Origin: a virus
IMG/VR virus record: IMGVR_UViG_3300047496_000077
Span: 1 to 23,788 of that record
Strand: one strand, 5' to 3'
DNA length: 23,788 nucleotides
The first letter of the stretch is position 1. The number at the start of each line of letters is the position of its first letter. The translations under genes and the position numbers were made by a program. Shown here piece after piece: positions 14,568-21,663 of the stretch. The notes beneath the pieces were generated by a model. That model worked only from the letters and a program-made list of their open reading frames with translations. It did no database searches and was not told where the DNA came from.

Positions 14568-15109
14568 ATTAAGTTCGCTTTGACTAACTCCTGAAAATAA
14601 GGAGATAATCTCATTTCATCGTTTCTTTTCCGAGGGTGATGAAAGTGGCAAAGCGTAATGCCATTATTAACCTCGTACCGTAATTCTGAATAATCTCGCC
14701 ACGGTAAGATGTGGTGCGCTACGACCTGCCCAGAACAATCATCGTTGAAAATCTTGCACTTCCAACAGTCCCTGTTCTTGACAGACCGACTCCATTCTCT
14801 ATGGAGCTGCCCTCCCCTATCTTTGTGGTCGTCTTTCAATTTACTACGGTCCTCTATCCATTGATAATTGTTCTTGCCAGATACGTCAAGACGCTTCTTG
14901 CCAAGCCAAGGTTGAGGGATACGAGGATCTTCTACTCTCGTCTTTCCCTTATTCCAAACTCCTATCCTTTTGATGATTTCTGCTATGTTCTGATTGTTAT
15001 GCCCCAGTATGTACCGGCACGGCTGCCCTTTAATGCGGCCGTTCTTTACGGATGTGTGCGTAGCAAGGCTGGTTTCCCTGCCACATCCACATGCGCAAAG
15101 CCTGGGCAT
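14537..15109 (-). CDS. Free-standing HNH homing endonuclease with NUMOD3-like motif
   Basis: The 190-residue protein has a Cys-rich N-terminus (CACGCG), a NUMOD3-like DNA-binding motif (VWNKGKTRVEDPRI, about 51-64) and a second element (SGKNNYQWI). The C-terminal HNH domain has CWKC, then VVAHHILPWRDYSEL and NNGITLCHFHHPRK, with the His-His and Asn of the family. Such enzymes nick or cut DNA to copy their own gene into unoccupied sites. It lies between two structural genes, begins 2 nt after the stop of a tiny gene, and its last codons run over the next gene's start. No ribosome site was seen. Confidence 0.82.
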   Translation of the reverse strand: MPRLCACGCGRETSLATHTSVKNGRIKGQPCRYILGHNNQNIAEIIKRIGVWNKGKTRVEDPRIPQPWLGKKRLDVSGKNNYQWIEDRSKLKDDHKDRGGQLHREWSRSVKNRDCWKCKIFNDDCSGQVVAHHILPWRDYSELRYEVNNGITLCHFHHPRKRNDEMRLSPYFQELVKANLIWLNMRANCL

Positions 15110-15111
15110 AA

Positions 15112-15252
15112 TTATGTGGATGAGTTAGTACCAAGGCCTCGGCGCTGGTTCAGAGCCTTAGCAAGGCGCTTCCTGAATGTCTTCTTTTCACCAAGCGGCT
15201 TGGGCTTCTGCCCTCCTGGGTTCTGTTTTGTTACGGATGTTTTCTTTTTCAT
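15112..15252 (-). CDS. Tiny basic protein of 46 residues
   Basis: A complete frame with ATG at 15252 and TAA at 15112 encodes a 46-residue product that is very rich in Lys, Arg, Gly and Pro (MKKKTSVTKQNPGG, then KTFRKRLAKALNQRRGLG). It starts 2 nt after the previous gene's stop and ends 2 nt before the HNH gene, the tight spacing of neighbouring genes here, which is the main support. No ribosome site and no family were recognised. It may bind DNA or act as a small head component. Confidence 0.5.
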   Translation of the reverse strand: MKKKTSVTKQNPGGQKPKPLGEKKTFRKRLAKALNQRRGLGTNSST

Positions 15253-15254
15253 AG

Positions 15255-15464
15255 TTAGAATTTAAGTACTTTCTTAGCGACTTTGGCCATCTTCTTTCGA
15301 GCAGGGCTCTCACCACGGAGTCCAGTGGGCTTGCCTGCCTTAATGAGCTTCTGGGTCCCAGCCATAGACTTCGCCTGTGCTTTTGCCTGAGGGCTCATGG
15401 CCATAGCCGCATTCCGCGCCCCGAGCGACCTAAGCGCTGTCTTACCTTGAGGAGTCATCGCCAT
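15255..15464 (-). CDS. Small basic protein with internal repeat
   Basis: The 69-residue protein is rich in Ala, Lys, Met and Gly, with a two-fold repeat (MAMTPQGKTALRS and MAMSPQAKAQAKS) and a very basic end (ARKKMAKVAKKVLKF). It starts 1 nt after the portal's stop. A strong positive charge and a gene immediately after the portal suggest a DNA-contacting minor head protein, but this is inference. The leader is A-rich (AAGAAATAAT). Confidence 0.55.
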   Translation of the reverse strand: MAMTPQGKTALRSLGARNAAMAMSPQAKAQAKSMAGTQKLIKAGKPTGLRGESPARKKMAKVAKKVLKF

Positions 15465-15465
15465 A

Positions 15466-17370
15466 TTATTTCTTGCCTTTCGGCGTTAGTTCTTGTTTAA
15501 GTGGTGCCGTCGCTGCCTTAGGGTCTTTCTTGTCTTCACCAACCTTGGGCTTCTCAGCCTGATCTGGCGGAGGTTGCTGGCCCTCCTGCTTCTGTTGCTG
15601 CATTTGCTGCTGTTTCTGTTGGCCCAACAATTCCTCGTGCCAAGCAATATGCACCCACTTGGCCCAAGTGTTCTGAGCCATATAATGAATTGGAATGTGC
15701 TGCTCGTGGTTGTCCGTGTCCTTCACCTGAGGCAACGAGTTCTCGTTGATGCTGTCATTTTCCTGCTCGGCGTTAATCTCGTCAATAGTCTTTGGAACAA
15801 GGATGTCCATCATCGTAGGATCTTGGAGGAACTTAGGGAGGAAGACATATTTGTTGAAGTTCCGCATACCATCTGGGCCGAGCGTCTCCTGGAACTGGCC
15901 GTACATCTGCATAAGGTCTCGACGGAGGACCATTTCCTTGTATTCCGCCTCTTTTGCACTGAAAACAAGTACCCCGGGAGGATACTTGGTCTTGATATCC
16001 TTAAACTCAATCTTCTCGAAGGTCATACCCTTAACACCGACAATCGTGGCTATTTTAGTATCCCCCGCTTTCGTATAACGAACATAACGTTGGTACCACT
16101 GTTTCCAGAACTCCTCCTCACCGAACTGCATAACCTTGCTTTGAAGGCTTTGGGCTAGATCGTTCAACTGCTGTTGGATGGCCGATTCCGTGGCCGACTG
16201 CTTGCCCTTCTTAGCGGGCGCGAGAGCCATACCAGTGCCTACAGGGTCATTTGCCTCCTGTGAGAGCATAGACATAAACGCCGCTAGACCGTTGTCCATC
16301 GGATTAGCAGTGTTCAGAGGGGCTATAGACGCACTGACGTCCTTGACCGGTATGTGTTGCCCTATCTGTCTTGAGAACAACTGGGTCTGGTCAAGGACGT
16401 TCTCTGGTACGAACTGATACAGAGGGTTTGCCTTATCCTTGGCTGCTATGAATGCGAGGTTTAAAAGCACAGAACGGGCTCGATGCTTGTCTTCGAGAAG
16501 GTCAGCTACCGAGAATACAACACTCGCGTGGGGTTCCCTGAATGCCTCTTTGACTACTATCGGCCAGTTGGACTCGCCATTGTCCCCATCCCGTAAATCT
16601 AGCTTTTCTTGGTATAAGACCTTGCTGAAGTCCCTATCAAGCCAGAATACCGACTTATCCCCATCTCCATCGTACCCGAAGAACTCAAGGATCTGATACA
16701 CATCGCCTTGGTACGAGTCAGCGGCTTGTGGGGTGGCTAACTTAGCCTGTTCACGGCGTATCTTGTATTCCCATAGATAGGGGTCTATCCCCGACGGAAG
16801 TTCTTTAGCATCAGCTATCCCCTTAATCTTTCCTGCCTTAATTAGTTTGTTTATCTCCCATTTGGACTTTGTAATCCACTTCCAGTAGTAGCGCCACTGC
16901 TGGGGGTTATCGAAATACGGATCATAGCCGAACACAAGAGGGTTAATAACGTGGGGAACCATTATCTTTCGCTTGGGGTCGAACTGCAAGGTCTCCATAT
17001 AGCCACGACCGAAGAACAGCGTGTCCCATGCCCAGTCGTAGTCCAACCGCGCCTTGTCCATCTCACGGTAGTCATTTTGGGCGAGGATGTTGAGTGTGTT
17101 GACCTTCTTCTGGTCGAGCTCCTCGCCAGGTACAAACTTGACCTGCATCTTATCGTCATAAAGGTTCGAAAGTATGCGGTTAAATAAGGTCAGGAGAAGC
17201 GTGGATGCAATGTTCTCGTCCCCACGCTGGAGGTTGTTCAAGAGCACCAGTTGGTTCACCTGGCGCTTCTTTCTGGTCTGGAGGAACTGGAATGATTCAT
17301 CATATTTCGAGTATATGTCCCTCGTGTCCAAGGGTAGCGCCATATAGATCTTTTGTGCTTCGGGGTTCAT
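15466..17370 (-). CDS. Portal protein
   Basis: The 634-residue protein matches podovirus portals in length and layout. It has an N-terminal helical part (FQFLQTRKKRQVNQLVLLNN), a wing with WAWDTLFFGRGYMETLQFDP and NPLVFGYDPYFDN, a clip/stem region rich in Asp and aromatics, then long helices (SATESAIQQQLNDLAQSLQS). The last ~75 residues are a disordered Gln/Lys/Pro tail. The portal forms the dodecameric ring through which TerL pumps DNA. Its ATG overlaps the preceding stop by 4 nt (17367-17370), and terL lies two genes upstream, the standard order. The Gln-rich tail is longer than needed for the core and may be a phage-specific addition. Confidence 0.82.
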   Translation of the reverse strand: MNPEAQKIYMALPLDTRDIYSKYDESFQFLQTRKKRQVNQLVLLNNLQRGDENIASTLLLTLFNRILSNLYDDKMQVKFVPGEELDQKKVNTLNILAQNDYREMDKARLDYDWAWDTLFFGRGYMETLQFDPKRKIMVPHVINPLVFGYDPYFDNPQQWRYYWKWITKSKWEINKLIKAGKIKGIADAKELPSGIDPYLWEYKIRREQAKLATPQAADSYQGDVYQILEFFGYDGDGDKSVFWLDRDFSKVLYQEKLDLRDGDNGESNWPIVVKEAFREPHASVVFSVADLLEDKHRARSVLLNLAFIAAKDKANPLYQFVPENVLDQTQLFSRQIGQHIPVKDVSASIAPLNTANPMDNGLAAFMSMLSQEANDPVGTGMALAPAKKGKQSATESAIQQQLNDLAQSLQSKVMQFGEEEFWKQWYQRYVRYTKAGDTKIATIVGVKGMTFEKIEFKDIKTKYPPGVLVFSAKEAEYKEMVLRRDLMQMYGQFQETLGPDGMRNFNKYVFLPKFLQDPTMMDILVPKTIDEINAEQENDSINENSLPQVKDTDNHEQHIPIHYMAQNTWAKWVHIAWHEELLGQQKQQQMQQQKQEGQQPPPDQAEKPKVGEDKKDPKAATAPLKQELTPKGKK

Positions 17371-17771
17371 TTAGAGTGGACTATCTGGGATAAGGTCTGG
17401 GGTCTCTCGTGCAGTGTGTGTCCTTTCATCGGCTTAGCACCTACGAAAATGCGGTACTTGGTCTGCTTCTCATTGATAGTTACCTTGGGGTCTACGTCAG
17501 GCATAACAGTCATACCATCCTTCCACAGCATCACTTCTATGCCCTTGGAGTGGTAGTTGAAAAGCTCTTGCCTGGTAGGAGTATGAGCCCTGAAAGCCTC
17601 TGGGCTGGCGGCGAACTCAAAGACGCGGATGATTGCGGCCTCGCCTGAGCCCAAGTCGTCTTCAAGATGCGTCTCGGACTTCGACGCTAGGTCTTGAGAC
17701 TGCCACGGCGTGTTGTCTATCTCGCCGACACTAGCCTCGCCAATGAGCTCATTGTCCTTATTGTCTTTCAT
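17367..17771 (-). CDS. Phage protein between terminase and portal, function unknown
   Basis: From ATG at 17771 the product has 134 residues: an acidic N-terminus (NELIGEASVGEIDNTPW), then a mixed alpha/beta part (IIRVFEFAASPEAFRAHTPT, VMLWKDGMTVMPDVDPKVTI). An ATG at 17783 is possible, but the start at 17771 forms the common ATGA overlap with the HNH stop and would have been served by the GGAGAGG at the terL end before the HNH gene was inserted. The stop overlaps the portal start by 4 nt, so it is translationally coupled to the portal. No named family was recognised; a packaging or portal-assembly accessory is plausible. Confidence 0.55.
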   Translation of the reverse strand: MKDNKDNELIGEASVGEIDNTPWQSQDLASKSETHLEDDLGSGEAAIIRVFEFAASPEAFRAHTPTRQELFNYHSKGIEVMLWKDGMTVMPDVDPKVTINEKQTKYRIFVGAKPMKGHTLHERPQTLSQIVHSK

Positions 17772-18286
17772 TTTCCGCGCCATATATCGATATTAGGCCG
17801 ATAATCGAATATTTCAGTGTGTTTCCTAGAATTACATGAGTGACATAGTGGTTGGATGTTATTTATGGTGTTAGAACCGCCACGGGTTATAGGAATAATA
17901 TGATCCTTAGACAACTTAATCTCTGGCTCGAACCGCTTGCAGCATAAGCACATGTATTTATACTTACGCTTCAAGTCCATCCATTCTTGGATGGTAAACG
18001 TCCCTTTTGCCCCCTTTATGCGAGCGTACCGTAGTAAGCTGTGGTAGGTCTTATATCCTTCCTGTTTAGAGACACCAAATGGCTTGAGATGTCCCCTACG
18101 ATTCTTCTCCTTTGCACTTTCGGTATGGGTGCGACCCTTCATTGGTGATACCTTGCCAGTCATCACTATAGACTGATGTGATCCCCAACATTCAAGGCTA
18201 CAGTACTTCCTATTCTCCCATTGCCTCAAAGAGAATTTAACTGGTCTTGAGAACGACTTATTACATTGTAAGCAGATTTTGTTCAT
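17768..18286 (-). CDS. Free-standing HNH endonuclease inserted after terL
   Basis: From ATG at 18286 the protein has 172 residues. It has an N-terminal zinc finger (CLQCNKSF and CSLEC), a central basic part, then an HNH core with CLCC, KLSKDHIIPITRGGSNTINN and CHSCNSRKH, which supplies the Cys4 zinc site and the Asp-His/Asn/His catalytic set. The start at 18286 shares a base with the terL stop (TAATG) and has GGAGAGGA just upstream; an upstream in-frame start at 18301 is less likely. Its last residues, DIWRGK, nearly repeat TerL's last residues, EIWRGK, and its stop overlaps the next gene. This is a mobile endonuclease gene lodged at the terL 3' end. Confidence 0.85.
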   Translation of the reverse strand: MNKICLQCNKSFSRPVKFSLRQWENRKYCSLECWGSHQSIVMTGKVSPMKGRTHTESAKEKNRRGHLKPFGVSKQEGYKTYHSLLRYARIKGAKGTFTIQEWMDLKRKYKYMCLCCKRFEPEIKLSKDHIIPITRGGSNTINNIQPLCHSCNSRKHTEIFDYRPNIDIWRGK

Positions 18287-19503
18287 TATTTTCCTCTCCA
18301 AATCTCTACCATCTTGTCATTAAAGGGTTGTTTAATAAAAGGCTTTGAGATTGAGTGAGTCATCACCACGTATCTCATAGCATCTATCGCGTGGTTGAAT
18401 TCGTCAATAGGCTTTTCAGTAGCATTTCGATACGGGCTCTTATCCGCATAGCTGTAGGTCTCTAACTCGCTTATGAGGTTGACACAGGAGCTGTGAATAA
18501 AGAGTTTGTTCTGCTTAAACAGTTCACGAATCTGGTCTATGCCTGCCTGGATAGAGTCTGCGCCCTTCACTACGTCTCTTATGTTTACGCCCTTACGCTT
18601 CATAACCTCGATGGACTGGGGCTGAGCTGGGTCTGGATAGACCTTGTTGTACCTATTTGCACTTACGTAATCAGCGGTCTCTTCGTCAGTCATACCAGTC
18701 CTGTAAAGCTCGTGTACGACGTAAAATGCCCCATCCTTGACCTTCATATCCAATACTGCGGTTGGGTTAGTAAACCCGAAGTCCACACCAGCGAGTTTCT
18801 CTGAAAAGCCATAGATGACGTCGGTGAATAGATGCCTGTCCCGGTCAAACTCCTTGAACACGAGGCCTTCTGACTTCTTAAACTCGGCTAGGTATTCCTG
18901 TGCAAATCGGTCTTCCGGGAGCTCCTGCTTGGCTTTTTCGATCTCTTCACGCGGGATATAAGGATTATCGTACGTTGTGAAGTGGAATGAACGGTAATCC
19001 GTATCCTTATAGGCCAGATTGTAAAGGTCATAGAGGTGATTAAAACCTTTTGCTGTCCCAGTGAATAGAGCTGACCCGCGCCTTGGAGTGAGCGTAGGAC
19101 GCATTGCCTCCTGCCAGCCCACCCAGAAGTTCCTGTAGTCCTGCACCTCATCCGCTAGGATGAAATCGAACTCATCGCCTCGATAGTTGTTCACGAGTTC
19201 CCAAGAGCCTAGGAACACATCACTTACTCCTCCCTTGAGCGTGCGTACCTTGAGTTCCAAGCGTGTGTCGTTCTCTTTGATTATTCCCTGTCCAAACTCC
19301 CTTCTAAGCCTATCCCACATGAGTCTACGAGCATCACCTAGGGTAGGAGCTAGGTATAGTACCCGCTGGTCGTTCTTGAATATCGCTGCTCCCTTAATCT
19401 CCTCAGCATCGAGTGTGGTCTTGCCGAACTTACGCCCACACACCACTACTCTGAACCTGTGTAGATCGCTCGCTATCTCATTCTGTGCTGGATTGAGGAT
19501 CAT
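18286..19503 (-). CDS. terL: Terminase large subunit
   Basis: The 405-residue protein is the packaging motor with nuclease. Walker A is GRKFGKTT (23-30) and Walker B is FILADE with D118 and E119. The coupling motif FTGT lies near 147-150. The RNase H-like nuclease residues are D241 in AGVDFG, D291 in YPDPA and D374 in NHAIDAMRY. It cuts concatemeric DNA and pumps it through the portal encoded two genes downstream. The start overlaps the candidate small subunit by 26 nt, and its N-terminus (ILNPAQNEI) is typical of the family. The 3' end carries a GGAGAGG that now serves the inserted HNH gene. Confidence 0.93.
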   Translation of the reverse strand: MILNPAQNEIASDLHRFRVVVCGRKFGKTTLDAEEIKGAAIFKNDQRVLYLAPTLGDARRLMWDRLRREFGQGIIKENDTRLELKVRTLKGGVSDVFLGSWELVNNYRGDEFDFILADEVQDYRNFWVGWQEAMRPTLTPRRGSALFTGTAKGFNHLYDLYNLAYKDTDYRSFHFTTYDNPYIPREEIEKAKQELPEDRFAQEYLAEFKKSEGLVFKEFDRDRHLFTDVIYGFSEKLAGVDFGFTNPTAVLDMKVKDGAFYVVHELYRTGMTDEETADYVSANRYNKVYPDPAQPQSIEVMKRKGVNIRDVVKGADSIQAGIDQIRELFKQNKLFIHSSCVNLISELETYSYADKSPYRNATEKPIDEFNHAIDAMRYVVMTHSISKPFIKQPFNDKMVEIWRGK

Positions 19504-19789
19504 TATGCTTCTTCGCTATAGCTTCTGACACTGAGTAGTTCACTACCAAATCTCCCTTAATCTCTGCCGTAGGATTACCCTCAGCCATCTTCCACACATC
19601 AGCTTTATCCATGCCTTGTAGGAACTCTAACGCTTCTTTCTTGTTGAGCGTAGCGAGATAGTTCGCAGCTCTCGTCTTCATAGAGATGGCTCCCTTAGGC
19701 TTACCTGAGAGATTGCCTGATTGACCTGGCTTGAACTGATGAGGCTTTAAATGCTCAGCTCGGTTCCTTTTGGGCTGAATCGCAGTCAT
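19478..19789 (-). CDS. Candidate terminase small subunit
   Basis: The 103-residue protein begins with a basic segment (KPHQFKPGQSGNLSGKPKG) of the type seen at the N-terminus of many small DNA-binding phage terminase proteins (the FKPGQSGNP-GRPKG pattern). Helices follow (MKTRAANYLATLNKKEALEF, DVWKMAEGNP). The small subunit recognises the packaging site and passes DNA to TerL. Support is the motif and the position directly upstream of terL with a 26-nt overlap. The usual HTH is not obvious, so a general DNA-binding protein cannot be excluded. Confidence 0.65.
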   Translation of the reverse strand: MTAIQPKRNRAEHLKPHQFKPGQSGNLSGKPKGAISMKTRAANYLATLNKKEALEFLQGMDKADVWKMAEGNPTAEIKGDLVVNYSVSEAIAKKHNDPQSSTE

Positions 19790-19804
19790 AGACTAATTAA
19801 ACAC

Positions 19805-21268
19805 TTACCAATCACTATCGTCAAGAACACTCCTTTCTTTCTTCCTCTTCTCTGAGACTATCCCGCTTATCTCTAGTAACTCGCAAGAGATAGATACCGC
19901 AGTCTCTAGTGCTGCTACGAGTACTTCAGTAGGATCGTATACAGTATCGTCTAAGAACTCCTTGCCATTCTCTTCTAATACCCTCCTGGGAGCTTTGAGA
20001 GCCTCGTTCAGTGTCTTAGATGAAGTCGTTATAGCCTCAAACGTCTTCCCTCCTCCGAGTACTATACCATGCTTAAAAGCCATCTTAGTAGCACTCACTG
20101 CATCCTCTACCTTAGCCTTGATAGACCGTTGCTCATTCTCAGTCGCAGCTCCTACGCGGATTATCGCCACGCCGCCTGTAAGGTTAGCTATACGCTTTTC
20201 TGCTTCCATCTGCTCGAATTTCGAGTCGCCCTTCTCTACTGACTCTATGTAGGTAATCCTATCTGCTATACCCTTCTTAGAGCCAGTTCCTCCAACGAAT
20301 ATGGTCGTATCCTTCCGAGCGATTACTTGTTTCGCTAACCCAAATGATGACGACGTTACCTCTGCAAGAGAATCGCCTTTCTTTGGATCAATAACAATAG
20401 CTCCAACCACTGCGGCTATGTCTTTGAGTAGTACCGACTTCTTCGCCCCGTATCCAGGTGCTTCTATGAGAAGCGGTGAGAATGTACCTTTTAGCTTATT
20501 CATGATTATACCTCCTATGGCATCTTCACCGAAGCCTTCTGCGATTACCACGAATTCCTTTCTTCCACTCTCTAATACGAGCTTTATGGCAGGAACTAGA
20601 TCCGAGAATGAATCTACCTTCTGTGCAAAGAGTAGGATTAATGGGTTATCCAGAGAAACCCTATCATCTGAATTTATGAGATAAGGGGATATGAATCCTT
20701 TCTCTATCTCAAGACCAGAGGTTATCTCACACTCAGTATTCATGCTCTTAGAGTCATGGACAGAGAGGCTGCCCTGCTCTCCTATCTTGAACACAGTATC
20801 CGATATTACACGCGCTATTTCCTCGTTATTATAGGAGTTATGCGCAATCCTGTACAGATCTTCCTTTGTCTTAACCTTTTTAGAAGACTTCTTAATCTGA
20901 GCTATCGCCTCAACTAATCCCTTCCTGAGGGAGATTACTTCAGCATGAGTATTAATTGGCTTACTAAATTCGTCCTTAGGAGTGAGAAGAAGACGGACTA
21001 TTGAGGACATTAATATAGCAGCGGTTGTAGTGCCATCACCTACTCTGTCATCGGTCTTTGAGGTCGTCTCTTTTATAAAAGAGACGATATGATTCTCGTG
21101 CTCGTCTGGTAGCTCAAATTCCTGCGAAGCAAGTTTACCGTCATCTATCGCGCCCGTGCTAAGGAGTATCTTCTTCCCAGCGGGTCCGTAGGTTGGAGCT
21201 ATATAAGAATAGTACTTGTCGAGTGCTGATAATATGGACTCACGAGGATCAAAATCTATTATCTTCAT
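19805..21268 (-). CDS. Phage-encoded GroEL-type (group I) chaperonin
   Basis: The protein has about 487 residues, against 548 in E. coli GroEL. Conserved blocks are TYGPAGKK (26-33), IDDG (41-44, at the D52 site) and GDGTTTA (77-83, at D87). FISPYLIN opens the apical domain (about 191). GGVAIIRVGAATE (about 364-376) and KVEDAVSATK (about 385-394, at D398) follow. VLGGG (about 402-406) and YDPTEVLVAALETA (about 443-456) close the equatorial domain. The ATP-hydrolysis residues appear present. The C-terminal Gly-Gly-Met tail is absent, replaced by a charged end (SVLDDSDW), and the equatorial part before DPT is shortened. The start overlaps the previous stop by 4 nt. No GroES gene is visible; it may work alone or with the host co-chaperonin. 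Confidence 0.93.
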   Translation of the reverse strand: MKIIDFDPRESILSALDKYYSYIAPTYGPAGKKILLSTGAIDDGKLASQEFELPDEHENHIVSFIKETTSKTDDRVGDGTTTAAILMSSIVRLLLTPKDEFSKPINTHAEVISLRKGLVEAIAQIKKSSKKVKTKEDLYRIAHNSYNNEEIARVISDTVFKIGEQGSLSVHDSKSMNTECEITSGLEIEKGFISPYLINSDDRVSLDNPLILLFAQKVDSFSDLVPAIKLVLESGRKEFVVIAEGFGEDAIGGIIMNKLKGTFSPLLIEAPGYGAKKSVLLKDIAAVVGAIVIDPKKGDSLAEVTSSSFGLAKQVIARKDTTIFVGGTGSKKGIADRITYIESVEKGDSKFEQMEAEKRIANLTGGVAIIRVGAATENEQRSIKAKVEDAVSATKMAFKHGIVLGGGKTFEAITTSSKTLNEALKAPRRVLEENGKEFLDDTVYDPTEVLVAALETAVSISCELLEISGIVSEKRKKERSVLDDSDW

Positions 21269-21663
21269 AGTGAGTTTACGTGCTTGTCGTAGTGGTCCCA
21301 GTTCACTCCAAGATATTCAGCCATCTCCCGTTCTATCTTTGAGGCTATCTGGTGTTCCTTGTAATACGGAGCTTTTAAGCTATCCCCAGGCTCGGTGGTT
21401 GGTTTGTGCACCCCCCTGTCCCGCTCCTCTTCGAACTTAATATCAAACGCGTCTATCTCCTCTATACTAACACCTTTCTGGTCAATAAGATACCACTCGA
21501 TGAGTTCATGAAGGGCCACGAGGAACTCGTGGTTTGCGTTCATCTTGCTCACTCTGATGTTTAGCGCTCCCTTGGCTTTGTAGTAGTCCCCAGCAGTGGG
21601 GTAGCGCTGCTTATTATGAGGAACGATGTCTATGACGATCTTTGGTAGGTGCTTTACTTGCAT
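21265..21663 (-). CDS. Phage protein with HELIE motif, function unknown
   Basis: The 132-residue protein has a central LVALHELIEWYLIDQKGVS (about 48-66), where His, Glu and Glu could be metal ligands, and a second His-containing helix (YKEHQIASKIEREMAEYLGV, about 101-120). The HExxE pattern resembles but does not match HExxH zinc peptidases. No membrane segment was seen. It overlaps its upstream neighbour by 10 nt and the chaperonin start by 4 nt, so it is co-translated with the chaperonin. It lacks the GroES mobile-loop motif, so it is not an obvious co-chaperonin. Confidence 0.6.
   Translation of the reverse strand: MQVKHLPKIVIDIVPHNKQRYPTAGDYYKAKGALNIRVSKMNANHEFLVALHELIEWYLIDQKGVSIEEIDAFDIKFEEERDRGVHKPTTEPGDSLKAPYYKEHQIASKIEREMAEYLGVNWDHYDKHVNSL

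Noticed and set aside
14711-15265. 184-codon plus-strand frame
   Set aside because: It is antisense to the HNH gene and the 46-residue basic gene; the product has no recognisable domain and the minus-strand HNH motifs are clear.
21265-21663. GroES co-chaperonin
   Set aside because: The position beside the chaperonin is suggestive, but the protein lacks a GroES-like mobile loop (GGI-x-LP) and the beta-barrel pattern.
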